DNA from: PGZG01 sp046292765
GTDB taxonomy: Bacteria; Pseudomonadota; Gammaproteobacteria; Pseudomonadales; Alcanivoracaceae
Assembly: GCA_046292765.1 (NCBI GenBank)
Contig: JBKBQA010000005.1
Location: 124,001-188,000 of the forward strand
Reading direction: 5' to 3'
Length of the DNA: 64,000 bases
Shown: piece after piece, positions 17,161-26,566 of the stretch
Layout: each line of letters starts with the position of its first letter
How positions within the stretch are numbered: position 1 is the first letter of the stretch
The notes under the pieces: model-generated
What the model saw: only the letters and a program-made list of their open reading frames with translations
Told to the model about the DNA's origin: nothing
Databases searched by the model: none
Position numbers and translations under genes: made by a program

Positions 17161-18075
17161 CTATGCCCGTCGAATGCCGCTCAGCCCACGCATACCCTGC
17201 TGTTGAGCAAGGTTAACAAACTCTTCCAGGAATACGAGCCCGGCCTCCTCGGATCGTATTCCGGCATAGAGGGTTCTCCAGACTCCTTCCTGTCCCAGTG
17301 ATACCTGATCGATGAGTCCGTTATCCAGATATTCGCGTAGCGCCCAGCTGGGTAACGCCGCCACACCCCGCCCCGCTGCCACCAGCTGGATCATCATCGG
17401 TGTCAGTTCGGTTTTGCGCTGCCCGGCAGGCTCAATACCAGCAGGATCCAGAAAGACGGTAAAGATATCGAGTCGCTCACGTTCCACCGGGTAGGTAATC
17501 AGCACTTCGCCAGCCAGGTCCTGTGGCACAGCAAACGCACGCCCCGCCAGCACAGCGTTGTTCGCCACCGCGAGAACCAGCTCGTAACTGAACAACGGCA
17601 CCCACCGGACTCCCTCGTGGCTGACCGGATCAGAGCTGATAACCATATCGAGATCGCCACGCAGCAACGCCGGCACCGGCGCGAAGGCAAAGGCGGCGGA
17701 CAGGTCCAGCTCCACCTGAGGCCAGCTCTCGCGGAATGCGTCCAGCGCCGGCATCAGCCACTGAAAACAGGCGTGACACTCGATGGCCAAATGCAGCCGG
17801 CCGGACTGCCCCGCCGACAAGGCGCGGATATCACGCATGCCCTGCCGTACTGCGGGTAGCACCTGATCCGCCAGCGTCAGCAATCGCTCACCGGCCACGG
17901 TAAACCGCAACGGTCGGGTACGCCGATTCAGCAACGACACCCCTAACCGATCCTCCAGATCCCGCAACTGATGCGATAACGCCGACTGGGTAACATGCAG
18001 TCGCTCGGCCGCCTCTACCAGAGAGCCGGTGCTGCGAATGGCCTCGAGTGTTTCCAGATGGCGCAGCCCTATCAT
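17161..18075 (-). CDS. metR: LysR-type regulator MetR
   Basis: This 304-residue LysR-type activator has an N-terminal winged helix-turn-helix (LETLEAIRSTGSLVEAAERLHVTQSALSHQLRDLE). Its effector domain contains ECHACFQWLMPALDAFRESWP, which is characteristic of MetR. MetR responds to homocysteine and activates metE. It is divergent from metE with a 120-base gap, the classical arrangement. The inverted repeat at 18075-18087 overlaps its own start codon, which suggests autorepression. Confidence 0.92.
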   Translation of the reverse strand: MIGLRHLETLEAIRSTGSLVEAAERLHVTQSALSHQLRDLEDRLGVSLLNRRTRPLRFTVAGERLLTLADQVLPAVRQGMRDIRALSAGQSGRLHLAIECHACFQWLMPALDAFRESWPQVELDLSAAFAFAPVPALLRGDLDMVISSDPVSHEGVRWVPLFSYELVLAVANNAVLAGRAFAVPQDLAGEVLITYPVERERLDIFTVFLDPAGIEPAGQRKTELTPMMIQLVAAGRGVAALPSWALREYLDNGLIDQVSLGQEGVWRTLYAGIRSEEAGLVFLEEFVNLAQQQGMRGLSGIRRA

Positions 18076-18087
18076 GAGAATATCTCA
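18075..18087. promoter_or_regulatory. Candidate MetR operator overlapping the metR start
   Basis: TGAGA-ATA-TCTCA is an inverted repeat with a three-base spacer. It fits the LysR-type T-N11-A rule and loosely fits the TGAA-N5-TTCA MetR consensus. It covers the first base of the metR start codon. Confidence 0.55.
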
Positions 18088-18110
18088 TAGTTTTAATTTA
18101 TAACCTGATT

Positions 18111-18138
18111 TTGACTCATTCCCATCCCCCTCCACAAT
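18111..18138 (+). promoter_or_regulatory. metE: Candidate metE promoter
   Basis: TTGACT (18111-18116) and CACAAT (18133-18138) are separated by 16 bases and lie about 60 bases before the metE start. The -35 match is good and the -10 is four of six, as expected for an activator-dependent promoter. No B12 riboswitch is seen here. Confidence 0.4.
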
Positions 18139-18195
18139 CCTGCCGTGCCACCCCACTGTGAACATCAGGGCGCCCCGCCCGTGTCAGGAGCAACC

Positions 18196-20532
18196 ATGAC
18201 CATCCTTCATACCCTCGGCTTTCCCCGCATCGGCGCCCGGCGCGAACTCAAGCAAGCACTTGAAGCCTACTGGGCCGGCACCCTGCAAGCGTCGGAACTG
18301 GAACACGTCGGACGCACCCTGCGCGCGCGCCACTGGCAGCGACAGACAGACGCCGGCATGGCACTGGTGCCAGTGGGCGATTTCGCCTGGTATGACCCGA
18401 TTCTGGAGTGGACCTGCCTGCTCGGCGCCATCCCCTCCCGGTTTGGCCAGCATGCGGATGAGCCGGTCTCCATTGATACGCTGTTTCGGCTGGCCCGCGG
18501 TCGGGCTCCCAGCGGTGCCCCGGTGGCGGCCTGCGACATGACCAAGTGGTTTGACAGCAACTATCACTACATCGTCCCGGAGCTGCACCCCGGCCAGACC
18601 TTCCGTATTGCCCGCAACAGCCTGTTCGAGCAGATCAGCGAAGCAGTAGCCGCCGGCCAGCGAGCCAAGCCGGTGATCCCCGGCCCGCTGACCTGGCTGT
18701 GGCTCGGTCGCGGCCCGGCCTTCGATGGCGCCGCCGACATCGCCAAGCTGGCGCTGCTAGAGCAGCTGATTCCGGTCTATCGGGAAGTACTGCAGCGCTT
18801 CGTCACGCTCGGGGTGGAGTGGGTCCAGATTGATGAGCCGATCCTCGCCCTCGACCTGCCGGACGCCTGGCGGCGGGCGCTGTTGCGCAGCTACGACCAA
18901 CTGGTGGCCGCCGCACCGGTACGACTGCTGCTCGCGACCTATTTCGGGGATCTGGAGGACAATCTCTACACCGCGCTGGCGTTACCGGTCGCAGGCATCC
19001 ATGTGGATCTGGTGCGCGGCCCGGACCAGCTCGCCCGGCTGCTACCTCGACTGGGCGACAAGGTGTTGTCGGCGGGGGTCATTGATGGCCGCAATATCTG
19101 GCGAGCCGATCTGGATGCGCTGGTGGACTTGCTGCGCCCCGCCCATCAGCAACTCGGCGAGCGATTGTGGCTGGCACCAAGCTGCTCGCTGGCCCACGTC
19201 CCGGTGGATCTGGAGCTGGAAACCGGTCTCGACGACGAACTGAAAAGCTGGCTCAGCTTCGCCGCCCAGAAACTGGAGGAGCTGGCATTGCTGCGGGCGC
19301 TGCTGCACCGAGACGGCAGCATCGACGCTGATATCGCCCGACAACGACTGGCATTGGCCGGCCGGCGCCAGTCTGGCCGCATCCATGACCCGGAGGTACA
19401 GCAGCGCCTGCAGTCCAGCGCGCAATTGAACCGGCAGCGCCAGAGCCCGTTTCCCGACCGCATTCGCCTGCAACAGCAGGCCCTGCAACTGCCACCCTAT
19501 CCCACCACCACCATCGGCTCGTTCCCGCAGACCCGGGAAATCCGACTGGCACGGCGGGACTGGAAGGCCGGCAAGCTCACCGACAACGAGTATCAGCAGG
19601 CGATGGCCAACGAAATCCGTCACTGCATCCGTGAGCAGGAACAACTCGGGCTGGACGTTCTGGTGCATGGCGAAGCCGAGCGTAACGATATGGTGGAATA
19701 TTTTGGCGAGCAGCTGGCCGGTTTCGCCTTCAGCCGCAATGGCTGGGTCCAGAGTTACGGTTCCCGCTGCGCCAAGCCCCCGATCATTTTCGGTGATATT
19801 TCCCGCCCGAACCCGATGACAGTGGACTGGGCGCGTCTTGCCCAGTCGCTGACGGAAAAGCCGGTCAAGGGCATGCTCACCGGTCCGGTCACCATTCTGC
19901 AGTGGTCATTTGTTCGTGACGACCAGCCGCGTGCCGAAACCTGTCGCCAGATCGCCCTCGCCCTGCGTGATGAGGTGGTCGATCTGGAGCGGGCTGGCAT
20001 TGGCGTTATCCAGATTGACGAACCGGCCTTCCGGGAAGGACTGCCGCTGCGTCAGCGCGACTGGCAGCCCTATCTGGACTGGGCGGTGGATGCGTTCCGT
20101 CTCAGTGCTGCCGCAGTGGCCGACAGCACCCAGATTCATACCCACATGTGCTACTCGGAATTCAACGACATCATAGAGGCCATTGCCGCGCTGGATGCCG
20201 ATGTCATTACCATTGAGACCTCGCGCTCGAATATGGCGCTGCTGGAAGCGTTCGAGCAGTTTCACTACCCCAACGATATCGGCCCCGGCGTCTATGACAT
20301 CCACTCTCCCAATGTCCCATCGGTGGAGTGGATGGTGGGACTGATGGAAAAGGCCGGCACACGGCTGCCTGCCGAGCGGCTGTGGGTAAACCCGGACTGC
20401 GGACTAAAGACCCGCGGCTGGGAGGAAACCCGCGCCGCGCTCAACGCCATGGTGGCCGCCGCGCGAGAACTGCGCCGCCGGTCGGTGTCCCTGACGGAGC
20501 GGCCGTCCTGCCGCGAAGCATCCGGCAAATAG
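18196..20532 (+). CDS. metE: Cobalamin-independent methionine synthase
   Basis: MetE transfers a methyl group from methyltetrahydropteroyl-polyglutamate to homocysteine in the last step of methionine synthesis. At 778 residues it is full length, with both barrel domains. The N-terminus (TLGFPRIGARRELKQALE) is typical. The zinc ligands are H650 and C652 (HMC), a Glu near 674, and C735 (NPDCGLKTR). The start at 18196 has CAGGAG upstream; the open frame to 18145 lacks such a site. It is divergent from metR. A long hairpin begins nine bases after its stop. Confidence 0.95.
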   Translation: MTILHTLGFPRIGARRELKQALEAYWAGTLQASELEHVGRTLRARHWQRQTDAGMALVPVGDFAWYDPILEWTCLLGAIPSRFGQHADEPVSIDTLFRLARGRAPSGAPVAACDMTKWFDSNYHYIVPELHPGQTFRIARNSLFEQISEAVAAGQRAKPVIPGPLTWLWLGRGPAFDGAADIAKLALLEQLIPVYREVLQRFVTLGVEWVQIDEPILALDLPDAWRRALLRSYDQLVAAAPVRLLLATYFGDLEDNLYTALALPVAGIHVDLVRGPDQLARLLPRLGDKVLSAGVIDGRNIWRADLDALVDLLRPAHQQLGERLWLAPSCSLAHVPVDLELETGLDDELKSWLSFAAQKLEELALLRALLHRDGSIDADIARQRLALAGRRQSGRIHDPEVQQRLQSSAQLNRQRQSPFPDRIRLQQQALQLPPYPTTTIGSFPQTREIRLARRDWKAGKLTDNEYQQAMANEIRHCIREQEQLGLDVLVHGEAERNDMVEYFGEQLAGFAFSRNGWVQSYGSRCAKPPIIFGDISRPNPMTVDWARLAQSLTEKPVKGMLTGPVTILQWSFVRDDQPRAETCRQIALALRDEVVDLERAGIGVIQIDEPAFREGLPLRQRDWQPYLDWAVDAFRLSAAAVADSTQIHTHMCYSEFNDIIEAIAALDADVITIETSRSNMALLEAFEQFHYPNDIGPGVYDIHSPNVPSVEWMVGLMEKAGTRLPAERLWVNPDCGLKTRGWEETRAALNAMVAAARELRRRSVSLTERPSCREASGK

Positions 20533-20540
20533 CAGGGTCA

Positions 20541-20654
20541 GGCCCGGGCAGGAGGCAAGGCCTGACGGGACCGTGTGCAGCAGGGATGCTGCACGCGAGC
20601 CCCCATGGATGGGTTCACGGCGCGTCCCGGCAGGCCTTGCCTCCTGCCCGGGCC
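20541..20654. repeat. Long hairpin A with constant-type loop
   Basis: Arms of 31 bases (20541-20571 and 20624-20654) pair with one mismatch. They end in GGGAC before and GTCCC after a 52-base loop. The loop contains its own eight-base stem (GTGCAGCA/TGCTGCAC, 20575-20594) and the words CATGGATGG and TTCACGGCG, shared with hairpins B and C. It lies in the gap between metE and the DUF6502 gene and probably ends the metE transcript, although no T-run follows. Confidence 0.85.
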
Positions 20655-20768
20655 GGCGAGCTCACTGCCACATATCTTCCACTTCCGTAACGTCCAAACC
20701 ACCGCCCGGGGGCCGATCGGCCCAACCCTCTTGACGTTTGGATAAAATGTGGTCACATTTTCCCAAAT

Positions 20769-21590
20769 ATGGAAAAGACAACCTCTACTATCCTGCTCGC
20801 CCTGGCACGCCTGCTGCGCCCGATCGTTCGAGTGCTGCTGCATAACAAGGTGTCCTACGCGACCTTTGATCAGATCGCCCGACAGGTGTTTGTCGAGGTG
20901 GCGGACCAGCATTTCCGTATTGATGGCCGCAAACAAACCAACAGCCGGATCGCCGTAGTGACCGGGCTGTCCCGCAAGGAAGTACTGCGGATCAAACGCG
21001 AACCGGAACTGACCGACCGCGATCTCGGCAAGCAGTTTCACCGCGCCGCCCGACTGGTATCCACCTGGAACAACGACGAGCCCTTCGCCACCGCCCCCGG
21101 GGAGCCGAAAATCCTGCCGTTCGATGGCGACACGACCTCGTTTGTCGGTCTGGTGGACCATTGCGGCGGCGACCTGACCCCGCGAGCCGTCCTCGACGAA
21201 CTGTCCGAGGCTGGCGTAATCAGTGTCGATGTCGAGCGGCGGGTAACGCTGAAATCCCGCAGCTACGTGCCTAGTCAGGATGAAACCCAGATCATGAATA
21301 TCCTCGGCACCGATGTCGGGGATCTGGCCGAGACGATTTCCCACAACCTCAAGGCGCCACCGGGAGGCAGCCGGTTCCAGATGAAGGTGTCGTACAACAA
21401 CCTGCCGGTGGAATCGCTGAACACCTTCCATCGGTTGGCATCAGACCGGGGCCATGAGCTGCTGGTAGAATTTGACCAGTGGCTGCGTCGCCATGACCGG
21501 GACAGCAACCCGGCAGCGGAAGGCACCGGGCGGGCCCGGGCCGGCGTCGGCATCTACTATTTCCAGTCCCTGCCGGAGGATGAGCAATGA
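20769..21590 (+). CDS. DUF6502 family protein
   Basis: This 273-residue soluble protein matches the DUF6502 family. The first 90 residues look like a degenerate helix-turn-helix (YATFDQIARQVFVEVADQ, then SRIAVVTGLSRKEVLRIKRE). The rest is a mixed domain of unknown role, and its C-terminus is Tyr/Phe-rich (GVGIYYFQSLPEDE). Its stop overlaps the start of the DUF5666 lipoprotein by ATGA, so the two are coupled. A regulator or checkpoint for the exported partner is a guess. It starts after hairpin A; a TTGACG at about 20731 could be a -35 box. Confidence 0.75.
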   Translation: MEKTTSTILLALARLLRPIVRVLLHNKVSYATFDQIARQVFVEVADQHFRIDGRKQTNSRIAVVTGLSRKEVLRIKREPELTDRDLGKQFHRAARLVSTWNNDEPFATAPGEPKILPFDGDTTSFVGLVDHCGGDLTPRAVLDELSEAGVISVDVERRVTLKSRSYVPSQDETQIMNILGTDVGDLAETISHNLKAPPGGSRFQMKVSYNNLPVESLNTFHRLASDRGHELLVEFDQWLRRHDRDSNPAAEGTGRARAGVGIYYFQSLPEDEQ

Positions 21591-23134
21591 GGACGCCCCT
21601 GTCCCCGTTTGGCGCTCTCCTTGCCAGCCTGCTGCTGGTATTGGCCGGCTGTGGTCAGGAAACGCCGGTGCGCACCAGCGAAGGCGGTATCGGTGGCTCC
21701 GGCGGTGGCGGTGGTGATGTCGCGGAAGGCGGCATCGGCGGTTCCGGTTCAGGCACCACTACGGGATACGGTTCGATCTACATCAACGACTTCCGCTATT
21801 ACCAGATTGCCGAGGACGCCATCGTCCGGCTCGACGGCGAGCTGGTAACACCCACCACCATCAACGCCAGCGGGCAGGGCCTGCCGCTCGGCATGGTGGC
21901 CGACTTCCTGCTTGATGACAGCGCCGACGCCGAGCTGACCCGCGGCACCGTTGTCGAGATGGAGGCCAACCACCGCGTGATCGGACCGGTCACCGGGCTC
22001 AACCCGCTCAGGGTTCTGGGGCAGCCGGTGCGCGTGAACGACAGCACCCTGTTGAACGGTGTGAGCCCGGACAGCCTGTCCCTTGGCACCCTGATCAAGG
22101 TTGCCGGACTTGATGACCATACCGGCAACCTCCGCGCCAGCCGTCTGGCATCTGCCACCAGCACGGCTCACTGGCAGCTGGTGGGGCAAATCAGCGACGT
22201 GACTGACAGTGGCTTCAGAGTCGGCACCCAGAACATCGATATGGGCAGTGTCACCCCGCTGATCGAGTGCGCCGGCCCGCTGGCCAACGGCCAGTCCGTG
22301 CTGCTACGCGCCACGCCGCAGGATCCGTTTACGCCCGGTGATGCCCTTACCGGCGTCACACTGGTGCGGTGTCTGGACGAGGGCATCAACCTGTTCGGCC
22401 GCGAGGTGCCGGAGACCCTGCCGGCCACCACCGATGGCTTTATCACCGACCTGCTCCTGCTCGGCCCGAATGGCCCGCTGGCAGTCAAGCTCGGCGGCCA
22501 GACCGTGGATCTGTCAGAAGTACTGCCGGTGCTACTTGGCACCCTTGCTAACCTTCAGGTGGGCAGCCGGCTGGAGGTCGACGGGGTGCTCAACACCACT
22601 ACCGGCGTGCTGCAGGCCCGTCGGGTGCGCCTCAGGGATGAACTTGCCCTGCTCGAAATCATTGCCCCGGTGATAGCGCTTGATGACGGCGTGATCACGG
22701 TGCTGGGCCAACCGGTGGTGGCCCTGCCGCAGACCATTGGCACTCTTTACGACAGCGTGGTGGTGGGCGATACCGTCAAGCTGATCGGCTTTGTTAGCGG
22801 CGATACCCTGTACGCGGTGAATGCCATGCAGGTCAGCCCGCAGGCTGTCAGCCTCCGGGCACTGGTGACCAGCGTCAGTGACAACGGTGACACCCTGAAC
22901 CTGGCGGGCATTCCATTCACGAAGGACAGCGCGGACAGTCTGGTGCTGCTTGATGCCGTCGGAGAGGTGGTGGATCTGTTGTCGGATACGGTTTGCTTCC
23001 TGCTGCCATTTCTCTGCCCCGCCCCATCGGAACCGCCCAATCTTGCCGGCACGCTGGCCACACTGACCAGCAGCAGCTTCGACGGCTCGACTCTGGACGG
23101 TGGCGATCTGATTCTGCGCGTACCCGCCGAATAA
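21587..23134 (+). CDS. DUF5666 repeat lipoprotein with GGIGGSG motifs
   Basis: The 515 residues begin with a lipoprotein signal whose lipobox is LAGC (C22). A low-complexity linker with two GGIGGSG units follows (about residues 33-55). The rest is made of repeated beta-rich DUF5666-like units of about 70-80 residues (for example VGSRLEVDGVLNTTTGVLQARRV split over two strands, and VGDTVKLIGFVSGDTLYAVNAM). It should be anchored in the outer or inner membrane facing the periplasm. The family has no known activity. It is coupled to the DUF6502 gene. A hairpin (23135-23156) follows the stop codon. Confidence 0.75.
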   Translation: MRTPLSPFGALLASLLLVLAGCGQETPVRTSEGGIGGSGGGGGDVAEGGIGGSGSGTTTGYGSIYINDFRYYQIAEDAIVRLDGELVTPTTINASGQGLPLGMVADFLLDDSADAELTRGTVVEMEANHRVIGPVTGLNPLRVLGQPVRVNDSTLLNGVSPDSLSLGTLIKVAGLDDHTGNLRASRLASATSTAHWQLVGQISDVTDSGFRVGTQNIDMGSVTPLIECAGPLANGQSVLLRATPQDPFTPGDALTGVTLVRCLDEGINLFGREVPETLPATTDGFITDLLLLGPNGPLAVKLGGQTVDLSEVLPVLLGTLANLQVGSRLEVDGVLNTTTGVLQARRVRLRDELALLEIIAPVIALDDGVITVLGQPVVALPQTIGTLYDSVVVGDTVKLIGFVSGDTLYAVNAMQVSPQAVSLRALVTSVSDNGDTLNLAGIPFTKDSADSLVLLDAVGEVVDLLSDTVCFLLPFLCPAPSEPPNLAGTLATLTSSSFDGSTLDGGDLILRVPAE

Positions 23135-23156
23135 CAACCAAGCAACCGCTTGGTTG
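23135..23156 (+). terminator. Hairpin after the DUF5666 gene
   Basis: CAACCAAGC (23135-23143) pairs perfectly with GCTTGGTTG (23148-23156) around a four-base loop, directly at the stop codon. There is no clear T-run. Confidence 0.5.
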
Positions 23157-23285
23157 GCATCAGCGACATCTTCACGGCGTCTTCCCGGCCAACACCGTCG
23201 AGCGGAAATCCATCTCCCTCGCTTCCCTGAACCCATGCACAACTGTACCATCGAGTAATGTAATCATTGCAGAGGCACCTTCGCC

Positions 23286-24140
23286 ATGAGCATTGCAGTC
23301 CAGCCCATTCGCCGCGATATCCGCTTCAAGCTGCCCGCCGACCGTGTTACCGACTGGCATGGTACCGGCCAGCATGTGACCCAGTTTCTCAACACCATGA
23401 GCCTGTTCTTCCCGGTGGGAGAGCGATTTTTTATCGACTCGGTGCGCCACTTCCGCGATCACGCCAAGGACGACCCGGAACTGAAGGCAGCGATTACCGC
23501 TTTCATTGGCCAGGAAGCCATGCATGGCCGCGAACACGAAGAAATGAACGAGATGATGGAGCACGCTGGCATGCCGGCGATGACTCAGGAGAAATATGTC
23601 CTGAACCTGCTCAACGTCGTGCAGAAGTTCACCCCGAAGATTTTTCAGCTTTCTGCCACGGTGTCGCTGGAACACCTGACTGCCATTCTTGGTGGCGCCC
23701 TGCTGGAAAACAGCGACGAGTTCTTTCAGGGTGCCGAGCCGCGCTTCAAGGCGATCTGGCAGTGGCATGCGCTGGAAGAAACCGAACACAAGGCGGTGGC
23801 CTATGATCTGTACGCCAAAGTGATGGGCAAAACCGTGCAGGCCTATGCCCTGCGCACCATCACCCTGCCGATTGCCACCGGTATTTTCCTTGCCATCCTC
23901 TATCCTTACTACATCGAAAACCTGCGTCGTACCGGAGGGCTGACTGGCAAGGGTGCGCTCAAGGGTGTCTGGACCAGTCTCCAGTACCAGTGGGGCAAGC
24001 CGGGCATCCTGCGTCAGGTGATCAAGCCCTGGCTGGACTGGTTCAAACCGGGATTCCACCCTTGGGATCACGACAACAGCCACTTCCTCAAGGAGCTCGA
24101 CAACATGCTGTCCGAGGTGCTGGAAAAGAAGGCGGCCTGA
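23286..24140 (+). CDS. PF10118-type metal-dependent hydrolase, copy 1
   Basis: This 284-residue protein belongs to the predicted metal-dependent hydrolase family PF10118. Two metal-site blocks are visible: GQEAMHGREHEEMNE (about residues 76-90) and WHALEETEHKAVAYDLY (about 158-174). Together they give the Glu/His pattern of a diiron-like helical bundle. A hydrophobic segment follows (about 190-215). Two further copies lie at 46879-47832 and 54609-55505. The reaction is not established. It is followed closely by FadE, after a terminator, so the two are probably separate units. Confidence 0.8.
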   Translation: MSIAVQPIRRDIRFKLPADRVTDWHGTGQHVTQFLNTMSLFFPVGERFFIDSVRHFRDHAKDDPELKAAITAFIGQEAMHGREHEEMNEMMEHAGMPAMTQEKYVLNLLNVVQKFTPKIFQLSATVSLEHLTAILGGALLENSDEFFQGAEPRFKAIWQWHALEETEHKAVAYDLYAKVMGKTVQAYALRTITLPIATGIFLAILYPYYIENLRRTGGLTGKGALKGVWTSLQYQWGKPGILRQVIKPWLDWFKPGFHPWDHDNSHFLKELDNMLSEVLEKKAA

Positions 24141-24157
24141 CCCGTCAGTCCGGATAA

Positions 24158-24188
24158 GCAAAGGCCGCTAACGCGGCCTTTGCTTTTT
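24158..24188 (+). terminator. Rho-independent terminator
   Basis: GCAAAGGCCGC (24158-24168) pairs with GCGGCCTTTGC (24173-24183) around TAAC, and five T follow. Confidence 0.92.
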
Positions 24189-24232
24189 CTCTGTTACAGT
24201 GGAGCTCGATCCACGACACGGGAGTCAGCACT

Positions 24233-26491
24233 ATGTTTGCCTTTTTACTCAACTGGATGCGCAACAACCAGATCCTGCCGCAAATTTCGGACACCGAACG
24301 TCAGGCGCTGGAAGCCGGCGATGTCTGGATCGATGGCGACTTCTTCTCCGGCCGTCTGGATTTCGCCCGGATTTTGAAAGAAAACTACGACACCCTGCCC
24401 GCCAACGAACAGGCCTTTCTTGATGGCCCGGTGGAAGAACTGCTGCGCCTGTGTGACAGCTACAAGCTGTCACGCGAGCGCAAGGTGCCAGAGGAAGTGA
24501 TGAACTTTCTCGCCAGCAATGGCTTTTTTGCCATGCAAATCGACAAGGAATACGGCGGCATGCCGTTTTCGACCCTTGGTAAATCCTGCGTCATGGCCAA
24601 GATCACCCCCTACTCCGGCATTCTCAGTGCGCTGGTGGTCATTCCCAATTCACTGGGTGCGGCGGAACTGCTCGGCCACTACGGCACCGAGGAGCAAAAA
24701 AAATACTACCTGCCAAAATTGGCGAATGGCGAATTCATTCCCTGCTTCGGCCTGACGGAACCCACCGCCGGCTCCGATGCCGCCTCCATAAAAGCTGACG
24801 GCGAAGTTTTCCGAGATGCCGACGGTGAAATAAAATTCCGCCTCAACTTCCGCAAGCGTTATATCACTCTGGCACCGATTTCCAACCTGATCTCGCTGGC
24901 CGTGCGCCTGCGCGACCCGGACAACCTGCTCGGCAAAGGTGAAGATGTCGGCATTACTGTAGTGCTGATGGAGAAAGGCATCGACGGTTTGCATATTGGC
25001 GATTACCACGAGCCAATCGGTGACGCCTTCCCGAATGGCCCGATTGTCGGTAAGGATGTGATCGTGCCCGCCAGTGACATTCTCGGCGGCCTCGACTATG
25101 CCGGTAAAGGCTGGAAAATGTTGATGGAATCACTGGCCGGTGGACGCATGGTGTCGCTTCCGGCTTCCGGCATCAGTGCCATGCGTATGGCGGCCGCAGC
25201 CATGGGCGCCTACTCCATGGTACGCCAGCAATTCGGCATTCCGATTGGCAAGATGGAAGGTATCTCCAGCAAGGTCGGCAAGGTTGCCGCCCTGAGTTAC
25301 ATGTTTGAAGGCGCGCGCGTGTTTGGCTGCTCCGCCCTTGATGCCGGCATCCAGCCCCCGGTTGCCTCGGCAATCATGAAGGCATGGTCGACGGAAGTGG
25401 CGCGCGATTGCGGCATAGATGCTATGGATGTGCTGGCTGGCGCCGCTGTGATGCAGGGGCCCAACAATGTCATCGGTCGCAATTACTGCTCTGCTCCGGT
25501 GGCCATTACTGTTGAAGGTGCCAATATCATGACCCGCACCCTGATGGTGTTTGGTCAGGGTGCCACCCGTTGCCACCCGTATGCCTACAAGGTAGTGCAG
25601 GCAGTAGAAACCGATGATGTCAGCGCATTTCGCAGCAACCTGCTCGGCTGGATGTGGCAGTTTTTCACCGGCTTGGTAATGACGTTGGTGCGCGGCATCA
25701 CGCGTGGTCACTTCACCGTATCAATTCCGGATGTGGCGCCGAAAACACGCCGCTGGTATCGCCGTTTGGGCTGGTCGGCCACCCGTTTTGGCCTGCTGAC
25801 AAATTTGGCCATGTTCCTGATTTCCGGCAAGCTCAAGGCTCGGGGCAACCTGACCGGACGCTATGCCGATGCGGTGGCCTGGATGATTCTTGCCACCTCG
25901 GCACTGCGACGTTACGAGGCCGAAGGGCGCCGCGAAGAAGACCTGCCGCTGGTGGAATACGCCTGTCAATACGCCATGGCGCAGGTGCAAATCGCCTTTG
26001 AAGGCATCTACGAAAACTTTGGTGGTCCGCTTGGCGTCATTCTGCGCAGTGTCGGGCGACTATGGCTGATGGTGAACCCGGTAGGTCGCCTGCCTAATGA
26101 TGCGCAAAGTGCAGCAGCCGCGCTAACCATGCAACGCTATAACGACCAGTATCTGCGACTGAACGCAGGCAACTATTTGCCGACGCAAGGGAATGCCGGT
26201 TTCGCCAGATTGCTGACTGCCTTCAAACTGACCGGCGATGCCGACCCGGTGCGCGATGCCATCCGCAACGCCCAACGCAGTAAAATCCTGCCACGGGGAA
26301 ATGCAGATGAGCTGGCTGAGTTGGCTGCCGACAAAGGCGTAATCAGCGCTGAGCAGAAAGCCTTGCTGATCCAGGCGCGACAAGCCTGCCTTGCCGCCAT
26401 AGAAGTGGACGTATTCACACCGGACGAGTTTTATGGCCGACAAGGCCCGGCAGGACTGACCGCCAGCGGAGACGGTGGTCAGTTGCGCTGA
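24233..26491 (+). CDS. fadE: Acyl-CoA dehydrogenase FadE
   Basis: The first step of fatty acid beta-oxidation, acyl-CoA to enoyl-CoA with FAD. The 752-residue protein has the acyl-CoA dehydrogenase core (about residues 75-480; CFGLTEPTAGSDAASIK, VEGANIMTRTLMVFGQGA) and the C-terminal DUF1974 domain specific to FadE (about 485-740). The N-terminus starts with a hydrophobic stretch (FAFLLNWMRNN) shorter than in E. coli FadE. GGGAG precedes the ATG. The gene stands between two clear terminators and is probably a single transcription unit. Confidence 0.92.
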   Translation: MFAFLLNWMRNNQILPQISDTERQALEAGDVWIDGDFFSGRLDFARILKENYDTLPANEQAFLDGPVEELLRLCDSYKLSRERKVPEEVMNFLASNGFFAMQIDKEYGGMPFSTLGKSCVMAKITPYSGILSALVVIPNSLGAAELLGHYGTEEQKKYYLPKLANGEFIPCFGLTEPTAGSDAASIKADGEVFRDADGEIKFRLNFRKRYITLAPISNLISLAVRLRDPDNLLGKGEDVGITVVLMEKGIDGLHIGDYHEPIGDAFPNGPIVGKDVIVPASDILGGLDYAGKGWKMLMESLAGGRMVSLPASGISAMRMAAAAMGAYSMVRQQFGIPIGKMEGISSKVGKVAALSYMFEGARVFGCSALDAGIQPPVASAIMKAWSTEVARDCGIDAMDVLAGAAVMQGPNNVIGRNYCSAPVAITVEGANIMTRTLMVFGQGATRCHPYAYKVVQAVETDDVSAFRSNLLGWMWQFFTGLVMTLVRGITRGHFTVSIPDVAPKTRRWYRRLGWSATRFGLLTNLAMFLISGKLKARGNLTGRYADAVAWMILATSALRRYEAEGRREEDLPLVEYACQYAMAQVQIAFEGIYENFGGPLGVILRSVGRLWLMVNPVGRLPNDAQSAAAALTMQRYNDQYLRLNAGNYLPTQGNAGFARLLTAFKLTGDADPVRDAIRNAQRSKILPRGNADELAELAADKGVISAEQKALLIQARQACLAAIEVDVFTPDEFYGRQGPAGLTASGDGGQLR

Positions 26492-26516
26492 TGTCCCGAT
26501 CTGACTTACTGATCAG

Positions 26517-26548
26517 ACAGGAAAGCGGCTAGCATGCCGCTTTCCTGT
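26517..26548 (+). terminator. Terminator after fadE
   Basis: ACAGGAAAGCGGC (26517-26529) pairs with GCCGCTTTCCTGT (26536-26548), and TTCTG follows. The stem is long and perfect but the T-run is short. Confidence 0.8.
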
Positions 26549-26566
26549 TTCTGAAGGAGTGTGATT

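Noticed and set aside
18076..18195. Cobalamin riboswitch before metE
   Set aside because: The gap is only 120 bases, and no B12-box-like sequence or extended structure was seen.
20538..21431. Minus-strand frame running through hairpin A
   Set aside because: It is antisense to the DUF6502 gene, and its end is only a translation of the hairpin.
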